The position numbers and the translations under genes are program-made. DNA of 64,000 nt from Epiperipatus broadwayi (taxonomy: Eukaryota > Onychophora > Udeonychophora > Euonychophora > Peripatidae), in NCBI GenBank assembly GCA_028023455.1, contig JAQFVV010012422.1, forward strand, positions 7,863,210 to 7,927,209. Direction: 5' to 3'. Numbering within the stretch: position 1 is the stretch's first letter; each line of letters begins with the position of its first letter. The notes under the pieces were generated by a model. That model searched no databases and was not told where the DNA came from. It saw only the letters and a program-made list of their open reading frames with translations. Positions 1 through 11,594 of the stretch are shown here, piece by piece.

Positions 1-990
1 AATATAATGCAATTGGATATGATATTATGGAATATCTTTAAAAATTATACTATAAATACATTGTAAAGGAGGTTTTTACCTTCTAAAATATCTATACAAA
101 TAAAATCTTTGAAGAACATTATCAAACATCAAATGACTTTATTCATTTATATTTAACATAATTTTACGAGTTGTTCTCATCACTCTACTTCAGCACCATC
201 CATTGTAAGCTTGAGCTAACTTCTAGTTTATGATCTTCATCAAGAGGGACTTAACACTTTTCACTGCTTTTATACTCTCAAACTAAAAATCATGAATTCC
301 TAAACCCAATGTTTTGAATCAAGCAAATAACATAACATTGAGGCCATCAAAATGCATAATTATTGATTTATGTTACTCTATAAGCAAACTGACTTGAATT
401 TAAAATGGTTAGGTTTTTTTTTTTTAATTTACAATATTAACCTGATAATGTAAGCAATATAGAAAGTGGCTTCTTCATTGTGTTAGATCCAAAAGTGTTC
501 ATTGTCAAAGGCCATAAATTACAAATGAATATGGGGATATAGACATAACTTAATCATTTGATATCCTTTTAAATAATCAAGTTTATAATAGATGACTGCA
601 GTAAAAGGAGAAAATATTGCTAAAAATATGCGTATTAACAGTATCAATTACAAATTTAGATATTTATAGCATTAGAATTAAAATTTTGTGATTATAAATA
701 AACATCATACAAATTACACTCAGTTCAATCAATTTATATTATAGATATGTTTGTTTGCTATGATTATGTGCAGTTAGTTAATTAGTGTAAATAAACGCAA
801 TTTTTTTTTACCCGATTTATACATAATTCAAATAATTAAACCTATGATACTTATTAACTTTTTAAATTTATGTAGTTTGGGTCTTTGCATAAAATTTTAT
901 ATGTATATGATGATGAATTTATATGATTTATTTTATGCACTTATATAATCAATAAATCAAATTTATTTATTTAAAATTACATAAATAAAC
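1..990. other. AT-rich non-coding stretch
   Basis: No exon, RNA gene or long ORF is visible. Around 165-275 the minus strand has a decayed stretch resembling the H2 hammerhead foldback family (a TGATGAAG block, then CTAGAAG, next to a CATCCATTG block). It is too degraded to delimit. Confidence 0.5.
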
Positions 991-1198
991 TAATTATAAA
1001 TATGCGAGTTTTTTCCGCATTAAATAGTGAAGCTATAATTATACTATAATATGTAATAGGTCTGCTTAGCGCTTTCGAGATTTAATGTTCGAATCTCATA
1101 CTCATAGCTTTGTGTATGAAGACTGTTGTGACTTGCATATTGTAGTATAATTATAGATTCACTATTTAATGCGGAAAAAAGTCGCATATTTATAATTA
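991..1198. mobile_element. MITE with terminal inverted repeats of about 60 bp
   Basis: The left arm starts TAATTATAAATATGCGAG and runs to about 1052. The right arm (about 1138-1198) is its near-perfect reverse complement, including TTTTTTCCGCATTAAATAGTGAA with only scattered mismatches. The roughly 85-bp centre is non-coding and contains GTTCGAATCT, which resembles a pol III B box. Having no ORF and long TIRs, it fits a non-autonomous DNA transposon or foldback. No target duplication is evident because the palindrome runs into AT-rich flanks. Confidence 0.75.
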
Positions 1199-1934
1199 CA
1201 ATTTTTACTAGTGAAGAGAAAAACAACTTATTACATAAATAGACTAAGCATAAATACCAACTGATACTTAAGGACAGATGATATTCTGTCGTTTAATAGT
1301 TTATTTATGTTACAAAACGTTGGAAGCTACAGTTATTTCCATTTAAGTTATATATAATCTGAGTTATAATTATAACACACACACATACATATATATATTT
1401 ATAATCACCCATATATTCAAATTTATAACTATTAGTGATATTGTATAAATTTTTTGATATAAAAATTGTCTCTTCAAAAATTGATACTATATGAAACAAT
1501 GTACTCTTACAAAAGTTGCTTTAATTTTTGCTATAATGTTTTCTTTTTTTAAAAAAAAATGGGTTTTGACAATTTTAAGTCATATATAACTTATGTACAC
1601 ACACACACACACAGAATGACTGAGTTGAATACAGTGAAGCCATAAACTACACCATATCAATATACACAATGTTAACTACATGCTATCCAAGACAAAATAT
1701 AAATAAAAATATAAGTAAACAAAGAAAAATGTTAAAATTTATAAATTTAGTATGTTTTATGATAGGCATACAGCCATTTTTTTATCTCCGAGTTCTGTAC
1801 ACAATCATATTTTAAAATTAAAACTTATAAATAAATAAATGTTTTTAATATGCCAGAAAGTATTTTTCTCTCTCAGAATATCATATGTGATCATGTTTAT
1901 TAATAAAAAAATTTTAGATTATGTTGAAAGCACA
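1199..1934. other. AT-rich spacer with CA/TA simple repeats
   Basis: Contains a CA/TA tract near 1373-1402 and a (CA)n tract at about 1597-1613. No coding or RNA feature is seen. Confidence 0.6.
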
Positions 1935-1948
1935 TATATTTTATTCTT

Positions 1949-2064
1949 AAAACAGGCAAAACTCTCTATACGTATTGCCACTCAGTGCAAGCTAGTGTAA
2001 TCAGAGTTTTGCCTGTTTTAATAACAGTTATAAGCAAGCATAAGAAATGGTGATCATATGATGT
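1949..2064 (+). mobile_element. Minimal H2 foldback element (116 bp)
   Basis: Opens with an AAAACAGGCAAAACTC arm. The arm returns inverted as GAGTTTTGCCTGTTTTAATA, followed by the family tail (ATAAGCAAGCATAAGAAATGG, then TGATCAT.TGATG). It is flanked by a 14-bp direct repeat with one mismatch: TATATTTTATTCTT at 1935-1948 and TATATTTTATTTTT at 2065-2078. The internal ribozyme segment of longer members is absent, so this is the shortest mobile form of the family in the window. Confidence 0.8.
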
Positions 2065-2170
2065 TATATTTTATTTTTCCTTTATTATCCTTTCCAAATT
2101 TGATATGCAATATATTGTGTATTAAAACGCTCTCTAAGCATAACATTAAACGTTTTACAGAATTTAAATT

Positions 2171-2330
2171 TTCAAACATCACATGATCATCATTCTTTAT
2201 GCGCACAGATCTTTTTCACAGAGGCAAAACTCTCCATACAGTAGCACCACTCACTGCAAGCCAGAGTAGTCAATGGATGCAGGAAGGTTTGTGCATAAAA
2301 TTCCTATCTAGTGCCTACTTAAAAAATATC
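2171..2330 (-). mobile_element. H2-family foldback fragment
   Basis: Begins with the inverted family tail (ACATCACATGATCATCAT), then GGCAAAACTCTCC, CCAGAGTAGTCAATGGATGC and TTTGTGCATAAAATTCC, the arm blocks shared with the complete copy at 18843. It ends within the arm before the ribozyme core. A clean target duplication could not be set. Confidence 0.7.
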
Positions 2331-5300
2331 AAAATGATTAGATTGTAGTTTTTTGGTAATGAGATTACTATTAAGTTTCTATATAAAAAAAAGTTATTGA
2401 AAAAATCATGTAGAGCATATTTAACTGCAATGAAGATGGACATTTCACTATTGATTTTATTTATAAAATATTAATATGATACAGTGTTTTTTTCTTATTT
2501 TTTAATAAATGAATAAGTGAGCACAGTGTCAGTAAAATATATATAAATGTGTCTCATTTTGTTTATACTATGATCTTAATTTATGTGGTACATACTACAC
2601 ATATAAAAAAGCATTTATTATATATATATATATTGTAATGGAAAATAAATATAAAACAATGCTAACAAAGCAACATTGTTTCATAAATCGTAATATTCCC
2701 CTGTTGGAAAATCAAATTTGTAATGGACAATTAATAAAATAATGGATGAAAAGCGGTTTAACTTACAAATGCCCATGTATTTGGACATGTTAGAAATGGA
2801 ATGGAACAATAAAATACTGGTCATCAACAATAATAAATAATATCGTAAGTGAAAATCATTCAAAAACAATATGGATAAAATAAAACTAACTGTTCACTGA
2901 ATAACTTCCAGATTTGAGAAATCATAAATATAATAGAAAATGTAAATGAACAGAGCTAGTTGACCTGCAAGTGCCTCATAGATTTGGGCAAGTAAATGTA
3001 ATAAATGAAGTTATAAACCAAGTAATTTTCTTCAATTATGCATTATATATTTGGGCAATCTAAAATATACTGAATAAGTGTTGTACTTAGGCAACTAAAA
3101 AAAGACTAACAAATGAATACTAACAAATGAATAAATTAATCCACAAATGGCTCTGATAGTTTAGATTTGGATCTATAATGAACTAGTGAATTTGTAAGGT
3201 GCCAATGGGTCCAGAGGTAAATGTTATTGGTTGACAAAGAAAATAAATTCAATAAGTGATGATTTACTTGCTGATGAGATATAGTATGGGATGTACAATT
3301 AAATATCTTAATAATAAAATAAATTGTGTAATAAGATAATTTCACATAATAGAATGATTTGTGTGATAGATCAATCAATAGGTACTTAGATTAATAATAA
3401 ATATAAATTTATTAATGTAAACATTAACTCATTGAGATGGTTTAAACAAATATAATTTAATTAATAACTGCAATCTAACATCATCCAAGGGATATCTATA
3501 ATTTATTCCTGCCAAATTGCAATCAAAAGATACGATCTATAATTAAAATTATTAACACATACAATTAAGTTATAAAGTGTTATAGAGTTTTTCTCACACA
3601 CAAAAAAAATATAAAATTTTAATGGAAATTTTAATGTTATTTTTTTTATTTTAAAGAAAATTTCTCATTATTCAAAATCAAGCAATACTTTTTATAATAA
3701 AAGTTATTTTATAATTTTGAACTAAATTATATAAAATATTAGTTATATTTTTAAATTTTGATTGATTTTATAAAAATAATGAATTAATAATTAACTCAGT
3801 TCTAGCTTGTTTGATTTATCTTTTTTTTATTATTATTAAAGTGCATTTTGAATGATAAAAAAATAAGACTGCTTTATAATTAAGATTATTCATAAATATT
3901 TTTAAAAAATATTTATCAAAAGTTACCATTATTTTAACAATTATTGGCAAGTGAAATCCACCTGAATAGATAATTCTAAGAAATCTGTCTGTGAGCATCT
4001 GTTAACAAGTTAAATATATATGTAACTTTGATTTAAGCTTCATTACTGTGCAGCCTTTTCTTTGGCATCTCTGTGGTAGCAACACAAACATAGGGATCCA
4101 TAAACATTTTTAATAATTAGATGATTTCCAATTATTGCTCTTGTCCATATTATAATCCATGGTAAATTTAATGGTCTGAGATCCATAGCAGTTGGAATAG
4201 CATTTGTTGTTTATCATTCCATTTTAATCATAAAGATATAAAATGATGGGAAGCTTCTGTCTCCCTCCTGCTTTTGACCTTCTATTCAAGTACATCATTT
4301 CTTTGCAATACATACAAAATCTTTAGTTAAAATATATGAAAGTAAACCCATTTTAAGGGGGAAATGTATGAATACTTCTTGCTGAGCTTGTTTTATTACT
4401 TGGCAACCAACAAACAAAAATAATGGCTTTTTAAGCACTAGCCTGCAAACATATGATTATCTTCTCAACTTAATAAGACATTGTTATCATTCAGTATAAC
4501 TTAATAAAAATATTTTATTTTTAAATTTAACAAATAAAGTATTCATTCATTCTGCATTTATCCAAATTAATAAACATATTTATTAAATATAAGACCTTTA
4601 ATTGTTTTCTTTATTTAGTTACTCAAACTATAAAGTGGACTATAAATGATGACATATGTATATCACAATATATTCCAAAAAGGAGGTTGCCTTGACAACA
4701 GTTTGAATTTGTTGAATTTTAATGATATTGGGGTTGTCTAAGTGTTGACAAATGTTTAATGATATATATATATATATTTATATGTGTGTGTATGTGTGTG
4801 CATATTGAAAAGTACTTTACACTAAAAAAATGTATTTTATATTCTAATCAGATTTTATTAACAAAACACAACCATGTGATATATGATGTATCCAAGGAAG
4901 TCTTGGAATAAATATAGCCAATACTGTGGCTTCACTGTATTTTAAAAACATGATGCTGAGTGGATGATTTAATGCAATGAAAACATTTTGGACTTAGAGA
5001 TCAAGATTAGATTATTTATTCTCAGTGAAGTAACAAAAATAAAGCCCTGCATAGTTTAATACAGGGGCAGAGTATCAATCTCTGAAGGGTAAGATCCTCA
5101 GATTAATCCCAATTCTGACACTTCTGGTCCTCAAAATTATTTACTTCTGAATAATAAAGCCGTTCTATTATTTTTTTAATATAAATATAAAAATAAGTCT
5201 GGTCAAACAATCTACCATCATAGTAGTAATAGTAATAAATATTATAGCAAAAATAAAATAACTAGTATTATCTATCTACTAATCCTTAGTAATGGTCAAA

Positions 5301-5483
5301 CATAAATTTGTCCATAATGTTTTCAATAATTAATAATAGTTCCAACATAATTTAAATAAAGAAAATATTTATTATTTTTATATAGTTTTATTTCAATTGT
5401 GTTCGAACTATTATCTATCTATTAATCTCCAAATAAATTCAAATCATTAATTTATCTAACAGTAAAGACATTTTAATTTTTAG
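2331..5483. other. AT-rich region upstream of the first ZP exon
   Basis: No convincing exon. It presumably contains intron, or promoter and 5' exon sequence, of the ZP gene, whose first recognisable exon starts in phase 1 at 5484. Simple repeats: TA tract at about 2621-2635, TA/TG tract at about 4762-4802. A dispersed repeat is listed separately. Confidence 0.5.
4678..4770 (+). repeat. Dispersed repeat, GGAGGTTGCCTTGACAACA type
   Basis: GGAGGTTGCCTTGACAACA followed by TTGTCTAAGTGTTGA also occurs at about 63338-63400 in the same order and orientation. The two copies keep the same block spacing, so they descend from one repeat family. The class is not recognised. Confidence 0.6.
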
Positions 5484-5659
5484 TAACGGTAGGATGTGAC
5501 AATTTCACTATGACAACCAACATCAAAACCAATATGCTATTCAATGGAAAGATTTACGCTGAAAATAGTACTGCATGTGCAGAAAATATTAACAACAGCT
5601 TGGAATTTTCTCTGTCGATGTCCTTAAGAGACCTGCAAATATGTAATGTTCATAAAATG
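5484..5659 (+). CDS. ZP-domain protein, exon A (start of ZP module)
   Basis: First recognisable exon of a zona pellucida domain gene, a family of extracellular matrix or cuticle proteins that polymerise through the ZP module. The acceptor follows TTTTAATTTTTAG. Entry is in phase 1 (two bases complete a codon) and exit is in phase 0 before GTAAGA. It encodes about 58 residues with the family pattern: VGCDNFTM, FNGKIYA, then Cys in STAC and in LQICNV, which are the first three conserved ZP-N cysteines. The ATG at 5510 lies inside this pattern, after the first cysteine, so I do not take it as the start. The initiator exon and signal peptide lie upstream and were not found. Cuticlin-like arthropod proteins carry the same FNGxIYA block. 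The family call is firm; the exact orthologue is unknown. Confidence 0.85.
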
Positions 5660-5830
5660 GTAAGATATACATCAATTCTTTTTATGATTTCTGTTCTGTC
5701 TATAAATTAACCAGATCCTAATGCTAAATATTTACAAAGATAATAAAAGCTTAAATAACAGTACTATTACAAACTGTACATATACTTTTACATTTTTTTA
5801 TTTCCATCTTTCTTACATAAACCTTAAATA

Positions 5831-5996
5831 AGAATATCAAACTATCCATACAGTAGTGGCACCAAGTGCAAGCCTTCATAATCAATGGATGCATGAAGGT
5901 TGGTGCATGAAATCAGTACATGGAGAGTTTGGTACTCTTATTAACAGCATATATAAGGATATGAAATGGTGATCATGTGATGTTTTGATAGTTTTG
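5831..5996 (+). mobile_element. H2-family foldback copy in intron 1
   Basis: 166-bp insert flanked by the 11-bp direct repeat AACCTTAAATA (5820-5830 and 5997-6007). It contains the CATACAGTAGTGGCACC arm, AATCAATGGATGCATGAAGG, and the family tail (ATATGAAATGG, TGATCATGTGATG). No ribozyme core is present. It is the only clear insert in this 454-bp intron. Confidence 0.8.
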
Positions 5997-6113
5997 AACC
6001 TTAAATATATTTATTTCTCTACATATGAAATAGTTTCAGTCATTCTTTCAATTATTTGTCACAAATAGCTATATTTTTGTATAAAAAATTATAAATAGTT
6101 ATTCTTTTCACAG

Positions 6114-6247
6114 GATGATGGCAATTTTTGGAATATCGTAACAATGCAAGTTTATCCATTAGTGCACACCAATGCAGACAGAAGCTTTAGGGTTCAGTGT
6201 ACATTTGAACTCACTAAAACAATAGAAATGGTACCATTTCAAATTAG
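6114..6247 (+). CDS. ZP-domain protein, exon B (end of ZP-N)
   Basis: The acceptor is TTATTCTTTTCACAG and the donor GTAAGT follows 6247. Phase 0 in, phase 2 out (44 codons plus AG). The translation carries the ZP-N hallmark: VTMQVYPLVHT, then a NADRSFRVQC block that holds the fourth conserved cysteine. This matches the family pattern of a hydrophobic strand followed by a (S/A)DR.F.VxC strand. It joins exon A in frame across intron 1, with no stop and the correct spacing between the third and fourth cysteines. Confidence 0.85.
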
Positions 6248-6865
6248 GTAAGTTCATAGATATAATTTATTTTTTCAAAAGGAACGAATTCAAAATTAGG
6301 GTAAAAATTTAAATAATGACATATAAAAATGAAGACAAAATAAGGACAATCTTTTAATTTTCAGTAAGCATACACTAAGTAAAAAAAAAATTTATTTTGT
6401 ATATTTGGCAAAAAAAAAGAACATTGATTCATGCTTATACTCCCTCTGACCCATGGTTAAAAACAACTTATATAGATGAGAGGCAACAGTTTCTCAATAT
6501 ATATTATATAGTTTTAATATATAAAAAACTGTTAAGCCGATTTAATTTACTAATAATTCAAAATATATTCTTCCCATCGAAGACTCACCTCAAATCAAGA
6601 TCCTCTTTTTAAACACACTAAGAATCTACTGTTGAAACATTGTCATGAAGATGGAATTTTTTTTAGGTTTCCAACATTTTTATGTCCACATCCAACTATA
6701 AATCCATCTGGATTTGATTTCCGTAGATGGAGTCTCATCAAAAGATGAGACAACCTATGAACATTGCATTCATCTGCTATATAAATGGAATTTGAGATAC
6801 AAACCATGAACCACATAGTTAATAATTGCTAAATCTATATTTACAATTGCATTATTGAAGAATTT
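6248..6865. other. Intron 2, first part
   Basis: AT-rich intronic sequence. The 71-codon ORF at 6397-6612 shows no family pattern and is probably chance. A short self-complementary block, GTCTCATCAAAAGATGAGAC, lies near 6732-6751. Confidence 0.5.
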
Positions 6866-6950
6866 AATAAAGTAGCTAACAGGTTTCTCTGGGCATAATT
6901 GCTGAGAGATTCTTGACTTCGTTTAAGGAGAAGCCCCATCACATCACACA
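6866..6950 (+). mobile_element. 5'-truncated LINE-L 3' tail
   Basis: Carries only the LINE-L 3' end: GCTAACAGGTTTCTCTGGGC, GCTGAGAGATTC, CGTTTAAGGAGAAGCC, then CATCACATCACAC. The same tail closes the longer LINE-L copies at 35.8, 37.9, 40.4 and 55.6 kb. It is an extreme 5'-truncated insertion. Confidence 0.85.
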
Positions 6951-7465
6951 GATCTCTTTAAAATTTATTATGTAACTCTAAAGTTGAAATGTTAGAATAA
7001 ATTATGCTAAGATGATAAAAATTAGAGCTAAACCTACCAGTGATAATGATCATTTGTTGATCATATCCTGTTGGGTAGTTAATCTAACTTACTTTCAACC
7101 GTGGAACTTGACATATAATATATTCTATTTAATTCTGTTTTCGAACATTCATACTGTTTTATATGTTGTAATAATCTGATGCTTTGTAGATTATGTATTC
7201 ATAGTAAAAAGTTAATTATGTTTTGTTCAATGGCAGCATGTGTGTAAGGTTAGTTGGAAGGCAATGTGCAAAATTAGATCCTTACTTGTTTTTGGTGTTT
7301 ATTTTAAAATTCATTTATTGGGATGTTTCGAGCATGCTGAGCAGTTATCATCAGTCTCTAGTGAAAGACCCAAATGATGTATATTACAAACTAGTCTTAA
7401 TTAAATAATTAGTTGTATAATGCACAGTATGTTATGTACTGTACGCACATTACAATAATGATTTT

Positions 7466-8093
7466 AGGGTATTTTGAGTTCAGACTATCACATGATCTTA
7501 ACTCTCCACATTATCTCATACCACTGATATACTTGACCAAAGTTTGAGCTCAAAATACCCTATATATTACATTGTTTGTACAAATATATATATATAGTCT
7601 ATATGTTAGATATTAAATAGTAGCTTCAATGTCTGCCCAGCCCCTTGTATATGTACTTAAATGGATTATATCCTGTACATGAGGGATCAGAGTGACTTAT
7701 GGTCAACCTGGGGGTGACGAGAATGTCAGCATCAGTGTGGACTTTGAGGATTCTATCATCATATTTTTAATAGGATGGATGGCTGAGGAGTTGGAGGGTG
7801 GAGTGGATTGAAGCCTGTCCATTAAAGTATGAAGATTGGCTACCTTAATATAAATCTGTGCACTTATTGTATTTATGTGTAGAGATGATAATCTGGACCA
7901 ACTGACAAGTGCTGGTGTGGCACAAATTACTTATATTGGTAATTATTTATCTTGTAGACATATATGTGGTCAAGTGTATTAGTGATATGAGATAATGTGG
8001 AGAGTTGAGGATCATGTGAAAGCCTGAGTTCAAAATACCCTATATATTACATTGTTTGTACAGGTATATACATAGCCTGCATGTTAGATATTA
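7466..8093 (+). mobile_element. H1-family hammerhead element, inverted 5' piece plus repeated end block
   Basis: 628-bp insert between AATAATGATTTT (7454-7465) and AATAACGATTTT (8094-8105), a 12-bp target duplication with one mismatch. From the left: about 80 bp inverted (7466-7545), a copy of the end block (TACCCTATATATTACATTGTTTG) at about 7550-7620, the element body, and the end block again at about 8036-8093. The inverted piece is the reverse complement of 7970-8045. A repeated end block plus an inverted 5' piece is a layout described for Penelope-like insertions. There is no ORF. Confidence 0.8.
7890..7944 (+). ncRNA. Degenerate H1 hammerhead-like motif
   Basis: AATCTGGACCAA / CTGACAA / GTGCTGGTGTGGCAC / AAATT / ATTGGTAATT. 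The flanking strands ACCAA and TTGGT pair as stem I. The core has substitutions (CTGACAA for CTGANGA, G12 lost), so this copy is unlikely to cleave. Confidence 0.55.
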
Positions 8094-8105
8094 AATAACG
8101 ATTTT

Positions 8106-9109
8106 TACTAATGTAACATTCCTAGAAAAGTTGATTGATTGATTTCTATTATAACATTTCCCATACCCATAAGTTAGAGTTCAGACCTGGGAAAAAGATT
8201 TTTTTGAACTAAAACTTTTCAAGATAGATAAGACTGTATCTATCTGGTTATTGGTTAGTAAATGGGTATGTATCTTATTTTAATAAAGTAAGAAAAAAAT
8301 GATATAAAGACCTCACCAATAAGTTAATTAGCTTGAGGAGTATTGTGTGGAAAAGCACAGAATTTAGGATTCAAAGATGAAACTAATCAGCTGGCAGTCA
8401 TTTTTTATTTCTATGGTTTTTGAATTTTAGTGAAAGAGTAGAAGAGATTGCAGACAACATAAAACTGAATTTCCTAAAGTATATGAAAACTGATGTCCTG
8501 TATAATGATACCAAAAATTATTATGTTTTTTTCAAAGTCATGCTATTAGCTTGGATAATATAAATGAGTGGAAAATAAATGTTAGATGCATATGTGTATT
8601 TCTTATAACATTGAATTGTAAGTAACAGATGAAGGCAAAACCAAAAATTCTGGGAATGTGGATAAAACACTATACATTAGCTTATTGGTATTACAGTTTA
8701 TAAAACATCACGCTATATAAAATAAATGTTTTGTATACCTATTTATGTTATTTGATTTTTCATGTTTCCAGTAGAGGGCGCTAAAATAAGATAAAGGGAA
8801 TTCAGAATTTCATGAGTTTCTTATATTTTAATAAACAAAATCAGATTTTAAATGTGGACAAAATTTTATACTTTAATCTAGAAAAATGATTTCCAAATAT
8901 TGTCATACTGATTAAATATTGGTCATCACAATATTTTTGTATAGTAGTCTAAAGTTGCAATTTTAAAAGATCTATAATAAAAGATCATATGTGAGGTAGA
9001 TAGATAAGAAAGAATGGATTAACTTGAAGAAATCTTGGGCTGATAATAATTTGAAATAATGGTGATGAAATACTATTTTACATATATTGTTCTGAAAAAA
9101 AAACTGGTT
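8106..9109. other. Intron 2, unassigned AT-rich part
   Basis: No coding or repeat structure recognised apart from A/T runs. TAGAGGGCGCT at about 8773 resembles the edge of a small repeat also glimpsed near 22450 and 32953. Confidence 0.4.
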
Positions 9110-9318
9110 CTCCAAGCTGCTTTTAGTTCCATCTGTGAATCAATACATGTGTTAGATAGTGGGCATAATTAAGCTATTGTCAGACTTTACATCATAACTC
9201 ATGATATTGATATGTTATGTTCTTAATATTTTATGATGAATAGCTAAACTATGTCACTATGTAACAAATGCATTGATTCACAGATGGCACTGCAGGAAAC
9301 TTGGAGAAAGAGAATAGT
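9110..9318. mobile_element. Foldback/MITE with arms of about 65 bp
   Basis: The left arm (GTTCTCCAAGCTGC, CCATCTGTGAATCAATACAT) returns inverted at about 9250-9318 as ATGCATTGATTCACAGATGG and CTTGGAGAA. The roughly 70-bp centre is AT-rich. It has no ORF and its family is unknown. Confidence 0.7.
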
Positions 9319-9569
9319 CAGTTTTTCATTGGAACATACCTGTGCTTGCACTAACAGTCATTCTCAGAATCTCTTTTCTATTTGTTTAAATAATTGTTAG
9401 ACAATTGAAATGTAGAGGGGAAGTGTCATCCATTATCATTATAAGATCATATCATGCAATTGATAAAGGGAAAACTAATATTGTAAAAAATTCTGAGGAC
9501 GTGTCACTTGCTGAATGGCACAGTTATTTTTTTCAGATGTGAAAGGAAAATTTTTGAGACCTGTTGATA

Positions 9570-11085
9570 TCATTTTCAACCATTACCTATCTATTGCAGG
9601 ATAAAAATCTCCCCAAGGTTAATCCAGACTTTCTTCTCCACATCATACCAGCAAACATATTTATTTCATCAATCCATCTCACATGTTGTCTCTTTTTAGA
9701 TTTTTTACAATCTCTTGGAATCCAGTTTGATATCAACCATCTATCTATTATCATCTCTTCTAGAAATATGTTCACCACAAATTCCACTTCAATCTTAATT
9801 CTTTCAATGATATTAATAACATCTATTTGTTGTCTCACCCATGTATTTTGTTTTCAAACTCTTCTTGTAACTCCTAATATACATCTCCATACTTTGTTGA
9901 ATGGTCTGAAGTGACTATATTACTTTTCTGTTAAGTGTCCAATTCTCAGATCCATGGGTAAGAACTGGAACAACACATTTATTAAAAAGCCTTTCTTTTC
10001 AAACACATAGGGATATTTCCTTCTAATTTTAAGTTATTTCTATCAAAAGCACTCCATCCAAGTTTAATTCTATGATTAACTTCATCCATTATGTTTTCAT
10101 TTGAAAAAAGTAATTAATCACTTTTAATTTTTTTCTAATTCATCATTATAGTCTACTTTTAGTTCTACTTTCTTACTTTTAAAATCTAGATAATATAATA
10201 ATCTGCATTTACTTTTACTCCCTTAGCTTGCCATTTTAATCCACAAAATACTTCTTCCAAAACTGATATTTTTGGAGATATGAAGTCACCACAATCTTAA
10301 TTTTCCTGTGACTTCTCAATCTTAATTTTCCTAATATCATTATGTAATCTAATCATTGCTTTGCATTTTGATAACATGATAATATCCTGGATCTATATTT
10401 TGATGATTTTCAATGAATTAAAGAAATGCTTATAGAATGAAATGCCTTTTCATAATCTATAAATCTGAAGCATAATGACAACTCATATTTATTGTTTCTT
10501 TCTATGACTTCTTTCAATACTAGGTTATGATCCACTGTGCTAAAACTACTTTTATATGCAACTTGTTATTTTACTTGGTAAAAAAGTTTGCTGTAGACGA
10601 GTTATAATTATCTTGGTAAATATTTTATATAAAACTGCTAAAAGACTCATAGGTCTGCAATTTTTAATATCCTATGATATTTTTTAAATATTAATATTAT
10701 TCATGCATTTTTCAATCATCTAATACATATTTATCATTTAGACCTTTGGTATATAACTTTGCCAATAGTTTTTCTGTTTCTTCACCTGCTTTTTTTAAGC
10801 TATCGATTATAATTCCATCATTACCTGGAGCTTTTCTTTTTTATAGATTTAATTGTATATCTCATCTCTTTATTTAGAATTCTGATATAATATAGAAGAC
10901 ATAGTATTTTGTAGAGGATACTTTTTCGTTCTCTATTGTTATATAATTCTTTATAGAACTCTTCTACACATTTCATGATGTCACCTCTTTTTTTTAATAA
11001 TAGTTCCATCTTTACTTCTAATTGCATAAATAGGTTTTCTACCAGTACCAGTTCTCATTGCTTTTTTGAAGTGATTAAGTTAATG
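9570..11085 (-). pseudogene. RTE-clade LINE relic
   Basis: Decayed minus-strand copy of the RTE element at 23765-26920. Translated pieces include WIPRDCK and HVRWIDEI near the 3' end (ORF 9587-9838). Upstream, frames broken by stops and indels align through the RT region to about 11080. The 5' half with the endonuclease is missing. It sits in intron 2 in antisense orientation to the ZP gene. Confidence 0.8.
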
Positions 11086-11093
11086 TTTTGTAA

Positions 11094-11345
11094 AGGTTTG
11101 TAATGATGGTCCAGATGCTAGTACTGTCACTGTTTAGGCCAGTAATACCTGAAGAACAGAGGAAAATAGTACTTCTTGAAACATTGTGCTTATATACTAA
11201 TCTGTGTGCTTTTACTAACAGTTGAATGTAATTAGAAATTTTAAATCAAGTTAATTTTTCTAAAGACATTCAATACTTAATATTAGATGATGGAAATAGT
11301 CCAATGTATAAACATAATTAAATTAATATTTTTATCATTTTATTT
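11094..11345 (+). mobile_element. H3 inverted-repeat element, half copy
   Basis: ACTGTCACTGTTTAGGCCAG, ACCTGAAGAACAGAGGA, CTTGAAACATTGTG and TTAATATTAGATGATGGAAA occur in the same order in the elements at 55976-56445 and, more diverged, 29690-30855. Only the right half is present. CTGAAGA followed by GAAAC resembles a hammerhead core, but I could not fold a sound stem II and stem III. Confidence 0.6.
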
Positions 11346-11377
11346 TATTTAATCCAACAATTTAATTATTTTAATAG

Positions 11378-11526
11378 TGATGAAGGCCATCTGTTTACAG
11401 CATCTTATAAAGGTTATGCTCCAAAACCCCAACTACAAATGAAAATCCTGGATTTAAATGGATATCCAGCACATAACGCTTCTTTAGGAGATCGACTGAA
11501 AATTCAGATTGAAGCTCAGACAACTG
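11378..11526 (+). CDS. ZP-domain protein, exon C (start of ZP-C)
   Basis: The acceptor TTATTTTAATAG ends at 11377 and the donor GTATAT begins at 11527. Phase 2 in, phase 1 out. The 50 codons read through the inter-domain linker into ZP-C: KPQLQMKILDLNGYPA, then LGDRLKIQIEAQ. The family pattern here is a basic-Pro strand, (I/L)LD..G, then (I/V/L)GD.L...IE, and this exon matches it closely. As in most ZP proteins, this segment has no cysteine. The previous intron is about 5.1 kb and contains LINE, foldback and hammerhead insertions. Confidence 0.87.
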
Positions 11527-11594
11527 GTATATTTTTTTTCTTTATTTAATTAACTTTTAAATTAAACTGATTCTTATTTACTGTATGGTCACTG

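Noticed and set aside
5510-5710. ATG at 5510 as start of a 66-residue protein
   Set aside because: The ZP pattern, including the first conserved cysteine, starts upstream of this ATG in frame from the acceptor at 5483, and the frame runs past a GTAAGA donor.
11130-11190. H3 CTGAAGA...GAAAC as a hammerhead
   Set aside because: Stem II needs a bulge and the cleavage position lacks a proper UH with pairing stem I in all three copies.
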